A stretch of DNA of 64,000 nucleotides from Aphidius gifuensis (taxonomy: Eukaryota; Arthropoda; Insecta; Hymenoptera; Braconidae). The notes under the pieces are model-generated. The model did no database searches, was not told the origin of the DNA, and saw only the letters and a program-made list of their open reading frames with translations. Positions 48,201 to 60,377 of this stretch are shown piece by piece. The number at the start of each line of letters is the position of its first letter. Within the stretch, counting starts at the first letter, position 1. Position numbers and translations under genes: made by a program. The stretch spans positions 744,001 through 808,000 of the forward strand of contig NC_057791.1 of assembly GCF_014905175.1 (NCBI RefSeq), written 5' to 3'.

Positions 48201-49745
48201 ATCAAATTCAGCAATGGAAAGAATTGTTGAACAAAGACAATCAATGGGTTTACCTGGTTTAGCAATACAATGGGGTGCTATTGGTGATGTTGGTCTTATT
48301 GTTGATACAATGGGTGGTAATTCTGATACTGAAGTTGGTGGTACATTACCACAAAGAATGAATAGTTGTTTAGCAACAATGGATGTATTTTTACAACAAC
48401 CACATCCAGTATTAGCAAGTATGGTATTGGCTGATATTAATAAATCAAATGATAATACTGGTAATCAAGTATCATTACTTGATGCTGTTGGTAATATTCT
48501 GGGTATTAAAGATGTTAAAACAGTTAATCCAGCAAATAGTTTAGCTGATTTAGGTATGGATTCATTAATGGGTACTGAAATTAAACAAACATTAGAAAGA
48601 AATTATGATCTTGTTTTATCAGCACAAGAAATTCGTGTATTGACATTTGAAAAATTAGCAGCATTATCTGGTGGTGGTGGTGGTGCTAGTGAAGCAACTG
48701 ATAATAAAGACAATACTAATGACAACAACACTACAACAAATAATAATAATAATACAAATAATGATGATAAAACAATTCCAACAACACCAACATCACCAGA
48801 TCATTCAGTTGATAATAGTTTATTATTCCAATGTACTGGAAATGAAATATTACCTAAAAATTCAATAATAAGATTAGAATCAAAAAGTAATACTGGTGAA
48901 CCAGTATTTTTTGTTTCTGCAATTGAAGGAATGGTATCAAGTTTAGTTAATATTGCACTTGAATTAAAAAGACCAGTTTATGGTTTACAATGTATTAAAG
49001 GTGCACCTCTAGATTCATTAAATGATTTAGCTGAATTTTATATTAAAGAAATTAAAAAAATACAAAAAAAAGGACCATATACATTAATGGGTTATTCATT
49101 TGGTGCTTGTGTTGCATTTGAAATGGGTTTACAATTGGAAAATAATAATGAAAAAGTTATACTTAATTTACTTGATGGTTCACCAGATTTTGTTGTATTA
49201 CATACTAAATCAATTGGTAAACAAACTGGTAAAAATGTACATGCTGATGGTTGTAGAAAAGCATTGTCATTCTTTGTACGTCAAATAAATAGTAGTGTTA
49301 ATTTCATAAATGTTTATACAACATTAAGAGACATTGAAAATCATGATGATATGTTAAATAAAATGGTTGAATTAATTGGTACAACATCATTCAATAGTGA
49401 AGATTTAAAAATTGCTGGTATGTTGTTTTATAAAAAAATATTTTCATCAGTTGCATATAAACCATCTGGTAAATATAAGGGACCAGTTACACTTCTTAAA
49501 GCAACTGATACATTTATGTCATTCAACAAAGATTATGGACTTGGCGAGGTAATTTAAATTTATTTTATTTTATTAATAATACTACAAGCAACAACAACAA
49601 CAATAACAATTATTAATTTTTTTTTCTTCTTTTTCCTTTGCAGCATTGCGAACAAGACGTAAGAATTGAAGAATTATTGGGTAACCACAGAACAATAACT
49701 GCTGGTGGTAATGCAAAACAAATTGCTGAGATTTTCTTTGCGTGA
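42238..49745 (+). CDS. FASN: Type I fatty acid synthase
   Basis: Two coding exons, 42238..49548 and 49644..49745, about 2470 aa. Domains in order: ketosynthase with DTACSSS (Cys194) and the GTGTKVGDP histidine motif; malonyl/acetyl transferase with GHSVGELG (Ser623); dehydratase with HTIDGRILFPATGYL (His916); a pseudo-methyltransferase region; enoyl reductase with HAGTGGVGQ (about residue 1620); ketoreductase with VGGLGGFGLELA (about 1842); acyl carrier with LGMDSLMG (phosphopantetheine Ser2109); thioesterase with GYSFGA (Ser2287). All catalytic residues are present, so it should be an active cytosolic synthase making palmitate-type acids. A linker of Asn/Thr runs separates ACP and thioesterase. 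The 7.3-kb exon is nearly the entire gene. Codons are strongly A/T-ending. Confidence 0.98.
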
Positions 49746-51153
49746 GAATTACTAAAAAACATTGAAAAAAAAAAACATAAAAAAAAAAAAAGACGACGAC
49801 AAAAGAAACACTGAAAAGTTTATCTTTTATCTCATAAAATATATATAATAAAAAATGCACATATTACTATTATTATTATTATTAATTTGACTCTCTTATT
49901 TTATATATAAATAAATAATAATAATAATATTAAATATTGGTATTTGAACAAATAATTAGTATGACATCATCAAGTCATTCCATTGATTAATAATTAAAAG
50001 AAACAAACAAAAAAAATAATAAACTCATTTATACAAAAATATTTTTTACATACTTATATACAAGTTAATATTATATTCATCATAATTTATATATTGTTTA
50101 GATATTTTTTTTAAAAATGCGCGATGAAATTCAATTGTTGATAATGCAGTCTTTAAATAATTTTACTCAGTGGACAGGGTGGTTTTATTTTTAAGCTGTA
50201 TATGATACATGACACACACATATTTATAAATAATAATTACTTGTGTGTTTACATTAATAATTATTAAGTTATATAAAATTAAAAATAATCAATAATTCAG
50301 AATGATAGTAACACTCAACAAAATGTAAAATAATAATAATTAAGATGTTATATTTTTTTAAAACGTGTCATTGAAAAGAAGGGTAGTTTTTTTGTTTTTT
50401 ATTTTATACAACATACACGTCTTTTTTTTTTTTTCAATGATAAGAAGTAGATAATTAAGTAACTCTCAGATGAAAAAAATAATTGAGCATTTAACAAAGA
50501 GTCTCATAAGATTATGATGCAAAAAAAAACAAAATACAATTATAAGACTTAGTGTTTATTTTGGTTGTCAATGATTTTTATTATCATCATTTATAATAGA
50601 TGTAAAAACAAACAAATGTAAAAATAATAATAAAATAGATATAGTCTTCTTTGAATATTAGTTTGTTAATTATTTTTACCTAAATAATAATTATGTTTTA
50701 TTTTGTTTATGGTCTTGTAAAAATATATATACATCTTGTTCTATTTTTTAGACAATTACAACATGAAAATTAAACAAAGATTAAATTAGAATTTTTCTTA
50801 TCTAAATTTCGAAATAATAATATATTTTTGAAGGTAAAAATATATAGGTCAAGTAGCATTGTAATGATAATTTATAGAACGTTATCACTACTAGTTTTTG
50901 GTGATAAAATATACATTACATTTCACAACAAGTAAATACACGAAAAAAATGATATCAAATTAAAGATATGACAAATCTAGATTATCTAGATTTATTTGTA
51001 CTATTACTTAATGTTTGTTATTTTATTGTTTGGTTGGCCTGTTATTTAGTAGAATAATTTGTATATAAAGCAGAGTTGAAATACAACAATCTGCATTCAG
51101 TTATTGTTGGTGTTGTGTATCAAGTGGCCATCTACTTGCTTTAAAATTTTAAT
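49746..51153. other. Intergenic region FASN to secreted orphan
   Basis: 1.4 kb of AT-rich sequence with FASN 3'UTR-type signals at its start. At its right end is a TATA promoter for the next gene (annotated separately). Nothing else recognised. Confidence 0.5.
51062..51102 (+). promoter_or_regulatory. TATA box plus initiator of the secreted orphan gene
   Basis: TATATAAAG at 51062-51070 and an arthropod-type initiator TCAGTT at 51097-51102, about 33-35 bp apart, the canonical spacing. Start codon follows about 55 nt downstream. It is one of the few textbook TATA-Inr promoters in the window and suggests strong, regulated expression. Confidence 0.65.
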
Positions 51154-52245
51154 ATGAATAATTTTATTATTTTAATATTATTCAGTGTGTCTGCAATCAC
51201 TATAGCATTTGTAAGTCATAATATCATTAAATATAATATTATATTATTAATACATTGAATCATACTAATTTATTATAATTTTATTTTACAGCCAAATACA
51301 GAAAATGAAGAAAATAATTTAAATTATCAAACACGTAATTTAGATTGGTGTCAAAAATTTTGTACACTTCATAAAAATTATCATCATGATAATAAAGTAT
51401 CAATTTCTTTGATGAAAATAAAATGCAAACTATGTAATAAATACTATCATTTAACAACATCACTTGCACCAAATTTAATGGTTCAAACAAGTACTGCTAC
51501 TGCTGCTGCTACTGCTGCTTCTACTACCACCACGACGACCACATTAGCTACAACAAAATCAATTGCTACAATTAAACCAGTTATTGAAAATACAAAATCT
51601 ACAATACAACAAACCACAGTCACTTCAACTACACCAATTGCTCCAAGTTCAACCACTCTATCTACTACTACTACCACCACTGCTGCTTCTACTACTTCTA
51701 CTTCTACTGTTGCTACTACTTCTACTTCTACTGCGGCTACTACTTCTGCTACAGCTACTTTTGCTACTACTACTATTTCTGCTGCATTAAAAAATAACAT
51801 TCAAATGTATTTAAATAAAGCTCAAAGAGCTCTAGACTCCATAATGGATTATACAATGTCAGTGGAAAGAATGAAAAACAAGATTATTATGAGAAAAAAT
51901 GATATGCTTCAACTTGAAGAAGAAATAAAGATGACTGACGGTACATCGTTAGCTGATATGAAATACGAAGGAGAGGCATTGAAAGATAATATTGTAGATC
52001 AATCAGATCAAGCAGAAACTGCTAAGCAATATGTTTCCAGTAGCAAAAATTTAATGAAAAACTATTTAGAATCTGCAAAAAGAGAAGCAGCAAAAGTTAA
52101 CTTAGATATATCAGCAAAAATTCAAAAACAAATGGATAATTTGGATAAAGCTTTGAAGAAATTTGATAATGAATATAAAATTATCAAAGATGAAGAAATG
52201 GAGGCTATTGCTATTTATAATAAGATTGATAAATTAATGAATTAG
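51154..52245 (+). CDS. Secreted mucin-like/coiled-coil orphan protein
   Basis: Two exons, 51154..51210 and 51292..52245, about 336 aa. Exon 1 encodes exactly a signal peptide (MNNFIILILFSVSAITIAF). Residues 20-80 carry a short segment with four cysteines (WCQKFC and IKCKLCNKYY). Residues ~85-200 are almost only Thr, Ser and Ala, as in O-glycosylated mucin-type domains. Residues ~205-336 are charged and helical with heptad-like spacing, probably a coiled coil (AALKNNIQMYLNKAQRALDS onward). I do not recognise the family. The layout would suit a secreted glue, silk-like, gut-lining, salivary or venom-reservoir protein. The Thr/Ser/Ala repeat is likely length-variable. The TATA promoter fits high output in one tissue. 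Confidence 0.8.
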
Positions 52246-53194
52246 AATATACATATGTGTATTATTATTTTTAGTAAGCACTTTATTCATTCAATTATAT
52301 TATTATACAATTTATATATTACAAGTTGGTAATTGAATAGAAGCATTTACTGTTTTATTTTGTCAATTTAGTTTTAATTTTTGCTTTTTTATATTTGAAT
52401 AATTTACAAATTAAATTATGTACTAATTGTGGGAGGTAAACTATAAATAAAATGAAATACCTCTTTGCTCATTCTACATACCTGTTAAAAAATTAATTAT
52501 TATTAATAAATAATAATTAAAAATATTTTCTTAAAATTTATAGGAATTATTATTTAGGAAGTTTTGTATTAGGATAACAGAATGGACAAAGAGGTATTTA
52601 ACGTTTTAAAAAGCTTATTGTTTTTTAATATAAATAAAATTTATTTATTACATTGAAAGAAAGGAATACAAATCGTATAAGATCGACTGAAAAAGAAAAT
52701 TACATTTTTTTTTTTTTTATATAATAATAATTCTTGAACATGTGTTTGATATAATATATGTCTTCTTTTTCAAGTATATAATAATTTTAAAAATAATATA
52801 ATTTTAAAAAATATATCAATGTCGACATTCGAAATTTTCAATAAAAGATAAAAATTATATATAAAATACTGCAAAGACTTTTTTGTCAAAAAATAAATTG
52901 AAATACTTGTTGGTTTTTTAACAGAGACACATCATAAATATTTGCTACCCATATGAATACTTCATCAATTGTGTAGGTATATGTAATTAATTTATATGAT
53001 AATATTGACTGTCTTATTATTTGATAACTTTTACTAATTTTTCATTTTATAGATTAGACAATCTACCGTTGATTATATTCTAAACAATTTATATTTTTAT
53101 GTACATAATTGACTAACGATATATTTTCATCTATTTTTATTTAATAATTTAAGCTATTATTTATTTATTTATTTATTAAAATAAATAAATAAAT
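52246..53194. other. Intergenic region with a small inverted repeat
   Basis: Convergent 3' ends of the secreted orphan and SAC2. Contains an inverted repeat: AATACCTCTTTG near 52457-52468 pairs with CAAAGAGGTATT near 52587-52598, extended to about 21 nt with three mismatches and a spacer of roughly 105 nt. No ORF. Confidence 0.45.
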
Positions 53195-56100
53195 TTACAA
53201 TGCAATTAAAATTGATTTGCAATTTGTCCAACGTTCAATAAGTTTTTGTCTCTGATTAATATGTTGATCAGAAAGTGGTTTACCAACAGAAATTTGTCCA
53301 CTTTTTAATTTACGTGGATCTAAATTAGCTCCAAATGTTTGTACACCTTTGGCAAATTTTGAAAATGGAGAAAGAATTTCTTTGGTTGTATTTGCAACAG
53401 ATTGAGGACTAGCAAGACTATTTGAGTTAAATTTAATAGCAGATTCACTATGTGAAGTTGTCATATTATTAACAATTAAATCATGCTGTGAACAACTTCT
53501 TTTTTTTTGTCCACATTCATCAACTTTTATTGAATTATTACCATCAACTTCACTTGATGAATGACTTATATTTTTAATGAGATTTAATGTTGATGGTGGT
53601 GATTTAATTCTTTCTTTTTTTTTATCATCATCATCAGCAGCAGCAGCATCAACAGCATCACCATCAACATCAGTAAATGTAACATCTTGAATTGTTATTT
53701 CTGGTGTTGTTTTTCTTTCAAGCTGACCTTGTGTTGATGATGATGTTGTTGAAATAAAATTTAATCCATCAATTGCAACTTCTACATGTTGAATTATTTT
53801 ATCTGGATTTTTTTCAATTTCACCAGAGTATTCTAGAGGACAAAAACTACTGTCAATACTGTCATTATCATCTTCGTCATCTTCATCATTTTGTTGTTTT
53901 GATATTTCAGTATTTCCCATTGTAAATTTTGGTTTTTGACATTTATCTTTTTTTGATCCACCAAAAGTACTGCTTAGTTTATTTAATTTACTAAATTGTT
54001 CAAGTGCTTTTGAACCTTGATAAAAAATAAATAATTAATACCTATTCAAAATTTTTAAGTGTAAACATGTTAAGCAAAAAATAAATAAATTACCTGCACT
54101 TTTTAATGCCAACAATTGTGTTTCTGAAAGATTTCTTGTTAATTGAGGAAATGATGAAACATCCAATAGCCCAGTTGAGCCTTTTTCTTTGACTACTTTA
54201 CTTGTTCTTTTATCCAATGGTACATTAATTGACATTGGTATTTTAGTCATACCAGATATTTCAATAGCAACTGTAAATGCTTCACAAATTGCTTTCATTG
54301 ATTCAATTGTTTCTTCATCATTTTTAATAACAACAGCCATATTATTAAAAAATCTTAAATTTGTACTTCTAAACATATGAAAATATCCATATTCATTTGA
54401 AATTTTATAATTAATTCTTATACAATGATGTTGTTTATTTTTAAATAATGCAAAATTATTTTCTGGTTGTCCAAATTCAATCATAACAAGATCATGTAAT
54501 AGTACTTTTTGATAATTTGTAACTTTATCAATTTGATCATCATAATCAGCTACATAATAACTATCTTTTGTTAATATTAATATTGTATCCATTTCAGTTT
54601 CATTTGGATCACCAGTTACTGGATCAGCATCAATTAAACCCCAACTTCCAAGTATAACATCTGGATCTGGTATTAATAATTTTTTACAATCTTCAATAAG
54701 TAATTTAACATGAAATGCTGTTGCTGAATTATCTTCTTCTTCTGTTTTTTCATGAAATATATCTTCATTTATTGAATGACCAAGCATTAAATCAATACTA
54801 GCTTGACGATAAACATCTTTAAAACGATTTAAATAATACCTAAACAAAAAAAAAAAAACAAAAAAAAAATGTACGTATAACGTTTATTAATTATCAATTT
54901 GATTGTAATTAATTGTTGGGATTTTATTGATAAATCTATTAAACACAAATTTATTTAAATTATAAATTAATTTAAATAATATAAATTCTGGATATGTTGA
55001 GAGTTGAATATTATGTGTATTAAATGGTCTTATTGGTATTAAATCACGACAACAATTGTCAATTGTCGTGATATAATTTGACCAGTTATTGTTGTTATTA
55101 TTATAATCAATTGGATAACCAAGTGTCATGTCAATTGCTGCTTGACGAATATCATCCAAAAAATGTTGCTGATAATATCTATACGAGTAAAAGGATCATT
55201 GTGTCTAGGAATAATAGTAATTAGCAATACTAAAATTAAAATTTAATTATTAACATAATTACCTATTTGCTGAATTAACACCATCTTTCATTAAACCACT
55301 AAATTTTCTTTCTCCAGTTCTTGTATAATCACCCTTGAAATGAAAAATAAATATTAATTATTAACAATTAAGTTTTTTAGTAATTTCTTTATCAAAATAA
55401 ATAATTACTTTAAGTGCATTTGTTCCAGCATATTGTTTACTTATAATATCACCATTATTTGCCCAAAGTAGCTGAAATGTTTGACGAATATCAGTTGGTA
55501 GTGTTCCATCAGGTGGAATAAGGCCTAGCTTTGAAAATTGCATTTCCATAACTGTTTTACCAAGAGCTGTTTGTACGACATTTGTTCTATCCAAACAATC
55601 AATACAATTTATTCTAAATACACTTTTTTGTGTACATATTGGTCCTTGATTATCATACCAACAATAACCCATTTCACCAAGTACACCAGCAAGTGCATTA
55701 ACAAGAATTTGAAGATTTTCAAAATGCATACCACGACTGTAAAAATAATAATTATAAATTATCAATAATAATTATTTTAATAGCAATGACAATTAACTTA
55801 CCAATATTCATGAAAATCAAATGTTGTATATGTAATATTTGGATTATTATAATTAATAACATGATTATTATATGCATCCCAAATAATTTTTTCTTTTCCA
55901 CTTTGTTCAACTAAATTAATAATACAAATTGGACCATAACATGATAATTCTTCTTGAAAATGTTTTTCAAATGCAATTTGAGTTTCTGCTTCATCTTGAT
56001 ATTAAAAATAATAAATAAATAAAATACAAATTTTATATTGTTTTATTTTATTTTATTTTATTTACCTTTATCAATACGAGGTGGTGGTTTATATTTATAT

Positions 56101-57372
56101 CCAGGCTGTGACCAATATACTGGTACACTACCACGTACTTGTACAAATGACACCTGATGATCATGATACCATACCAATTGTTCAGTCTCAACATAATTTG
56201 CACATTTACCATCATCATCAACACCTCTTCTTTTGTATCTTTTAAATTAAAGACATGTAAAATTAATTTATCTATAATTTAATGTCATTAATTGTATTAT
56301 TATTTACCTTGTACCAGCACGAAATCTACTTCTTCTTGATATTATTGCAAGATTAAATGTCTCATAAATTGCTTGACCATCAAAACCAACTTCTACTTTG
56401 CATTTTTCAATTTGTATGTAGCCTTGAATTATTGGTAATATCCAATGATTTGCAGCCTCATTCTATAATAACAATAACAACAATGACATTATTGATTATA
56501 GCTTGAGAATAAATACGTACATAATTTCAATACTTACATTTAAATTTATGATGTCTTTTAACATGTGTTTATTCCAAAAAAATCTATCATCAACAATTTT
56601 CCAAATTGGCTTATCATCAATTGAATCATCATTAATTTTCATGTTTTTTAATCTTTGTAATGAATTTGTAATATCACCAGTTTGACAAAAAAAAAATGAA
56701 TCAGTTTCACCAAATATTTTCGTCAATTCATCAATAATTCTTTTTTCAAATTTTTCTCTATCTTTTAAATTATTATTTGAACGTTTAATAACTGTTGATT
56801 TAACTTGTGATGTTGCTATTGCAGCAGCATGTTGTGTTGTATTTTTAATAGTATTTGTCATGCTTTTAAAATTACCCCAAGTTTTAGCAAGACCTGTTTT
56901 TTGTTGTGTTTCAAATAAACCACCACCACCACCAATTAATGATGATGATGTTGATGTTAATTTTGATATATCACCATGTTTTTTACATGGTGTTAAATTT
57001 AAATCATTATTATCAGCTCCAATATTTAAAAATCCAACTGATTTAATTTTATAAATAATTTTATTACCATGTAATTCTCCAATATTTGTTACTTCTTTAA
57101 TCAACATTATTCGTGGTTCCATAAATGATGACTGTTCAATTTTTCCAATAATACCATAAAATATACCAAGACATTCTAAATTACTTGCTGATGCCCATTC
57201 CCAATCTAAAACAACACAAAAAAATTATTATTAAATTATAAAATTTATCATTAAAAAAAAATCATAATAACTTGCCTGATTTTGCTGATAATTCACCAGT
57301 TATTCTGTCACACCAAAGATTATGTCTTTCTTGAACAAATATAAAATGTGTGTCACTTCGAAATAATTCCAT
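53195..57372 (-). CDS. INPP5F: SAC2 / INPP5F phosphoinositide 4-phosphatase
   Basis: Nine exons on the minus strand: 57372..57276, 57205..56538, 56462..56308, 56238..56066, 55994..55802, 55736..55409, 55333..55263, 54839..54094, 54015..53195, about 1083 aa. The SAC domain carries NCIDCLDRTNVVQ, the CX5R(T) catalytic P-loop. It is followed by the hSac2 homology domain (DADP through GYFHMFR) and a disordered acidic tail ending RWTNCKSILIAL, similar to the INPP5F end. SAC2 removes the 4-phosphate from PI4P on endosomes and helps recycling. The first intron uses a GC-AG donor (CAG then GCAAGT). An alternative terminal exon lies between exons 7 and 8. It shares a 447-bp divergent promoter with eIF2B-epsilon. 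Confidence 0.94.
54887..55178 (-). CDS. INPP5F: Alternative terminal exon of SAC2, diverged duplicate of exon 8 start
   Basis: After an acceptor at 55179-55180 the exon reads YYQQHFLDDIRQAAIDMTLG, closely parallel to YYLNRFKDVYRQASIDLMLG of the regular exon 8 at 54839. Both have the same phase (AG from exon 7 completes Arg). The duplicate stays open for 96 codons, shows weaker similarity further on (CRDLIPI versus CKKLLIP), then stops without an obvious donor. Using it would give a shorter phosphatase that keeps the catalytic domain but lacks most of the hSac2 domain and the tail. Confidence 0.65.
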
Positions 57373-57819
57373 ATTAAATATGAATAATACAATTTGACAG
57401 ATTTTAAAGTTTTAATATATATTATCTTCAAAAGAAACAAATAGTATATAAAATATAATCGTTGTCAATAAAAATAGTACATGTAATATTTAATGATTAT
57501 AAGCTTTCGTTGAATATTTATTATGACTCATATAAATTGAAGGATATTATTAATATTTTTTTTTATTATCCTCCCACAACAAGAACAACTGACTTTATTT
57601 ATTTATTTATTTTGACGTTTGGGAGGGCTTTCCTCTCATTTCAAATGAGTTTGCGCACTTTCATCATCACTCCTCTCTCTCTCTGTGTACTTTTATGTAA
57701 AATATAACCTATAAAATCTACATGTAATTGCTGATCTTGCTGATGTCCAGCTGATGCAATACAAATAAAAAATTAGTTTATCTGTCTTGTAATTGTTAAT
57801 TAATTAAATAATTAAAAAA
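57373..57819. promoter_or_regulatory. Bidirectional promoter region SAC2 / eIF2B-epsilon
   Basis: 447 bp between two start codons. A GC-richer core at 57610-57690 contains TGACGTTTG and a TCTC-repeat. No TATA box seen. Probably broadly active, fitting two housekeeping genes. Confidence 0.45.
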
Positions 57820-59874
57820 ATGTCGAAAAAAGATTTAAAACAAGAAGTATTACAAGCACTTGTAATTGCTGATGATTTTAAAAATAATTTAACACCATTG
57901 GATACAATTTATCCAAGTATATTAACACCAGTTGTTAATATAAATTTATTTGATTATCTTATTAAAACACTTGAACAATGTGGTGTACAAGAAGTATTTT
58001 TATATTGCAGTAATTATATTGATGATTTAAAAAATTATATAACAAATAAAAATTATAAAAATATAATTGTATCATTGGTATTGTCAGAGGGTTGTAGATC
58101 ATTTGGTGATGCATTAAGAGATATTGATGCAAAAGGTATAATACGTGGTGATTTTATATTAATAAGAGGTGATGCATTTATAAATGCTAATTTATCATTA
58201 CACATGGATTTACATAAAGCTAAACGTGAAAAAGATAAAGGTAATGCAATGACATTAATACTAAGAAATATTGGATCAACAAATCAATCATTATTAAAAA
58301 ATGAATCATGTATTGTTGTTGCAAATAAACAAAATAAACGTATTTTATTTTATCAAAAACCTGATTTGCATGAAAAAAAAATTAAATTTGAATTGGAATG
58401 GTTTTTGGAGCATGAAGAAATTGTTATTAATACTGGATACATTGATACTCATGTTTACATGTGTTCATCAGCTGTGTTACCATTATTTGCTGATAATTTT
58501 GATTTTCAAACAATGGAAGATTTTATAAAAGGTGTATTAATGAATGAAGAAATACTTGATTCACGAATTTATTGGCAATCATTAAAATCAGATGAATATG
58601 CATTACCAATAACATCTTGGTCAGCTTATCATATATTAAGTCATGATATATTACAAAGACAAGCTTATCCATTAACACCAGATGTATTACCACCACTTCA
58701 AGGTATAACTTGTAATACACGTAATATTTATAAACATCCAACATGTGTATTAGCAAGAGGTTGTATACTTGAAAATCAAACAATTATTGGTAAAAAAAGT
58801 ATTCTTGGTAAAAATACAAAAATAATACGTTCAGTTATTGGTGAAAATTGTATTATTGGTGATAATGTTAAAATTGAAAATTCATATATATTTAATAACA
58901 TTAAAATATCAAATAATTGTATTATTAAAAATTCAGTTTTATTAAATAATTGTATTGTTGAAACTAATGGTAAATTAGATGCTTGTATATTATCAAATGA
59001 TGTTACTATTTTAAATCCAGATTCATCATATGATTATACAATATTTCAATATAATTATCAACAAAAAATTATACAATCTAAAAAAATGTATGAAAAAAAT
59101 ACAAGTGATGATGATGATAATGATGATGACAATGACAATGACAATAGTAATAAAAATTTTGTATATTTTAAAAAGAAATTAATTGATGTTGGTGTTGTTG
59201 GTGATGATGAAGATGATAACAATGATGAACCAACAACTGATGATAATGATGAAGAGAATTATGATAATGATTATGAAGATGATGATGAAGATGATGATTC
59301 AAGACTAAATTCACCAGTACCAGATGATACTGATGTATTTTTATCAGAAGTTATTGATAGTTTATTACGTGGCTATCAGGATAAATTAAATTGTGATAAT
59401 TTAATATTAGAAATTAATTCATCAAGATATGCTTACAATGTATCAGTTCGTGAGGTGTCATACAATGTTGTTAAGGCAATATTAATGTTACCATTTCATT
59501 ATTTGAATGATAATAAAACACAAATTAATAATGTCAACTATCAAAAAGTTCTAATGGTAATGATTAATTATTTTCATGCAATATTACTCAACTACATTAA
59601 AAGTGATGATGCCCAGGATGATTGTTTAAAGGCATTTGAAGAAGTTGCTGCTTCGACAAATGAGCTATTAACTATAACAAGAAATATATTACATATTTTT
59701 TATGATAAAGATATACTCAGTGAAGATAAAATTATTGATTGGTATAAACTTGATGCAAATACTGATGAAAATGATCAAGATATTCATCAAAAAATACGTT
59801 TAGCTGCTCAACCTTTTATTACATGGCTTCAAGAAGCTGAAGAAGACTCCTCTTCTGAATCTGATGATGATTAA
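57820..59874 (+). CDS. EIF2B5: Translation initiation factor eIF2B subunit epsilon
   Basis: Single exon, 684 aa. N-terminal nucleotidyltransferase-like domain (LTPLDTIYPSILTPVVNI, GVQEVFLYC, FILIRGDAFINANL), then a left-handed beta-helix of hexapeptide repeats (ENQTIIGKKSILGKNTKI, GENCIIGDNVKIENSYI). A long acidic Asp/Asn/Glu linker follows, then the C-terminal W2/HEAT catalytic domain ending in the acidic-aromatic box (FITWLQEAEEDSSSES). The subunit is the catalytic part of the guanine nucleotide exchange factor for eIF2 and a target of integrated stress control. Normal length for the family (~700 aa). The acidic linker is coded by GAT/AAT runs and is probably variable. Confidence 0.96.
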   Translation: MSKKDLKQEVLQALVIADDFKNNLTPLDTIYPSILTPVVNINLFDYLIKTLEQCGVQEVFLYCSNYIDDLKNYITNKNYKNIIVSLVLSEGCRSFGDALRDIDAKGIIRGDFILIRGDAFINANLSLHMDLHKAKREKDKGNAMTLILRNIGSTNQSLLKNESCIVVANKQNKRILFYQKPDLHEKKIKFELEWFLEHEEIVINTGYIDTHVYMCSSAVLPLFADNFDFQTMEDFIKGVLMNEEILDSRIYWQSLKSDEYALPITSWSAYHILSHDILQRQAYPLTPDVLPPLQGITCNTRNIYKHPTCVLARGCILENQTIIGKKSILGKNTKIIRSVIGENCIIGDNVKIENSYIFNNIKISNNCIIKNSVLLNNCIVETNGKLDACILSNDVTILNPDSSYDYTIFQYNYQQKIIQSKKMYEKNTSDDDDNDDDNDNDNSNKNFVYFKKKLIDVGVVGDDEDDNNDEPTTDDNDEENYDNDYEDDDEDDDSRLNSPVPDDTDVFLSEVIDSLLRGYQDKLNCDNLILEINSSRYAYNVSVREVSYNVVKAILMLPFHYLNDNKTQINNVNYQKVLMVMINYFHAILLNYIKSDDAQDDCLKAFEEVAASTNELLTITRNILHIFYDKDILSEDKIIDWYKLDANTDENDQDIHQKIRLAAQPFITWLQEAEEDSSSESDDD

Positions 59875-60377
59875 AAGTAAATATTTATCCTATTATTATT
59901 ATTATTAATAAATGTATTTTAAATATTGAGATAAAATATTTGTTAATAATAAATAAGAATTTTCCATATTTTAATTTTATTGATTGTTTTTTATTCCTGA
60001 ATCATTTAGCTTGTAACGAGTTGATTAATTGTTACTTTATTTGATTCAAATATATTATTATAATATTCAACAAACTCGAACGACTCAACAGACATAAAGT
60101 TTAATTTTTAAATATTAAGATTGATTGTTATCATTTTTTTTTTTTTTCAATTGAAACAAAGACAAGGTGGCACAATTATGATTGTGCGATTTTTTTTTTT
60201 TTTCTTTGATTATAATTATTTTTTTAGATTAAAAGTATCTTTGGCTCATTAAGTTATTTCTCTTTTAGATTTTAGACACTTAGGATTATGTTTTTTTTTT
60301 TTCATTAATATTTGACTCTTAGGAAGGTTTGTTTTTGTTTTTTTTTTAAATATAATATAATGTATAATTCATGATGA
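59875..60377. other. Convergent intergenic region EIF2B5 / rabphilin
   Basis: About 500 bp with several poly-T runs of 12-15 nt, probably the AT-rich 3' ends of the two genes. No ORF or other feature seen. Confidence 0.5.

Noticed and set aside
51483..51800. 105-codon Val/Ala-rich minus-strand ORF and a 75-codon poly-Leu plus-frame ORF
   Set aside because: Both are the Thr/Ser/Ala repeat of the secreted orphan read in other frames.
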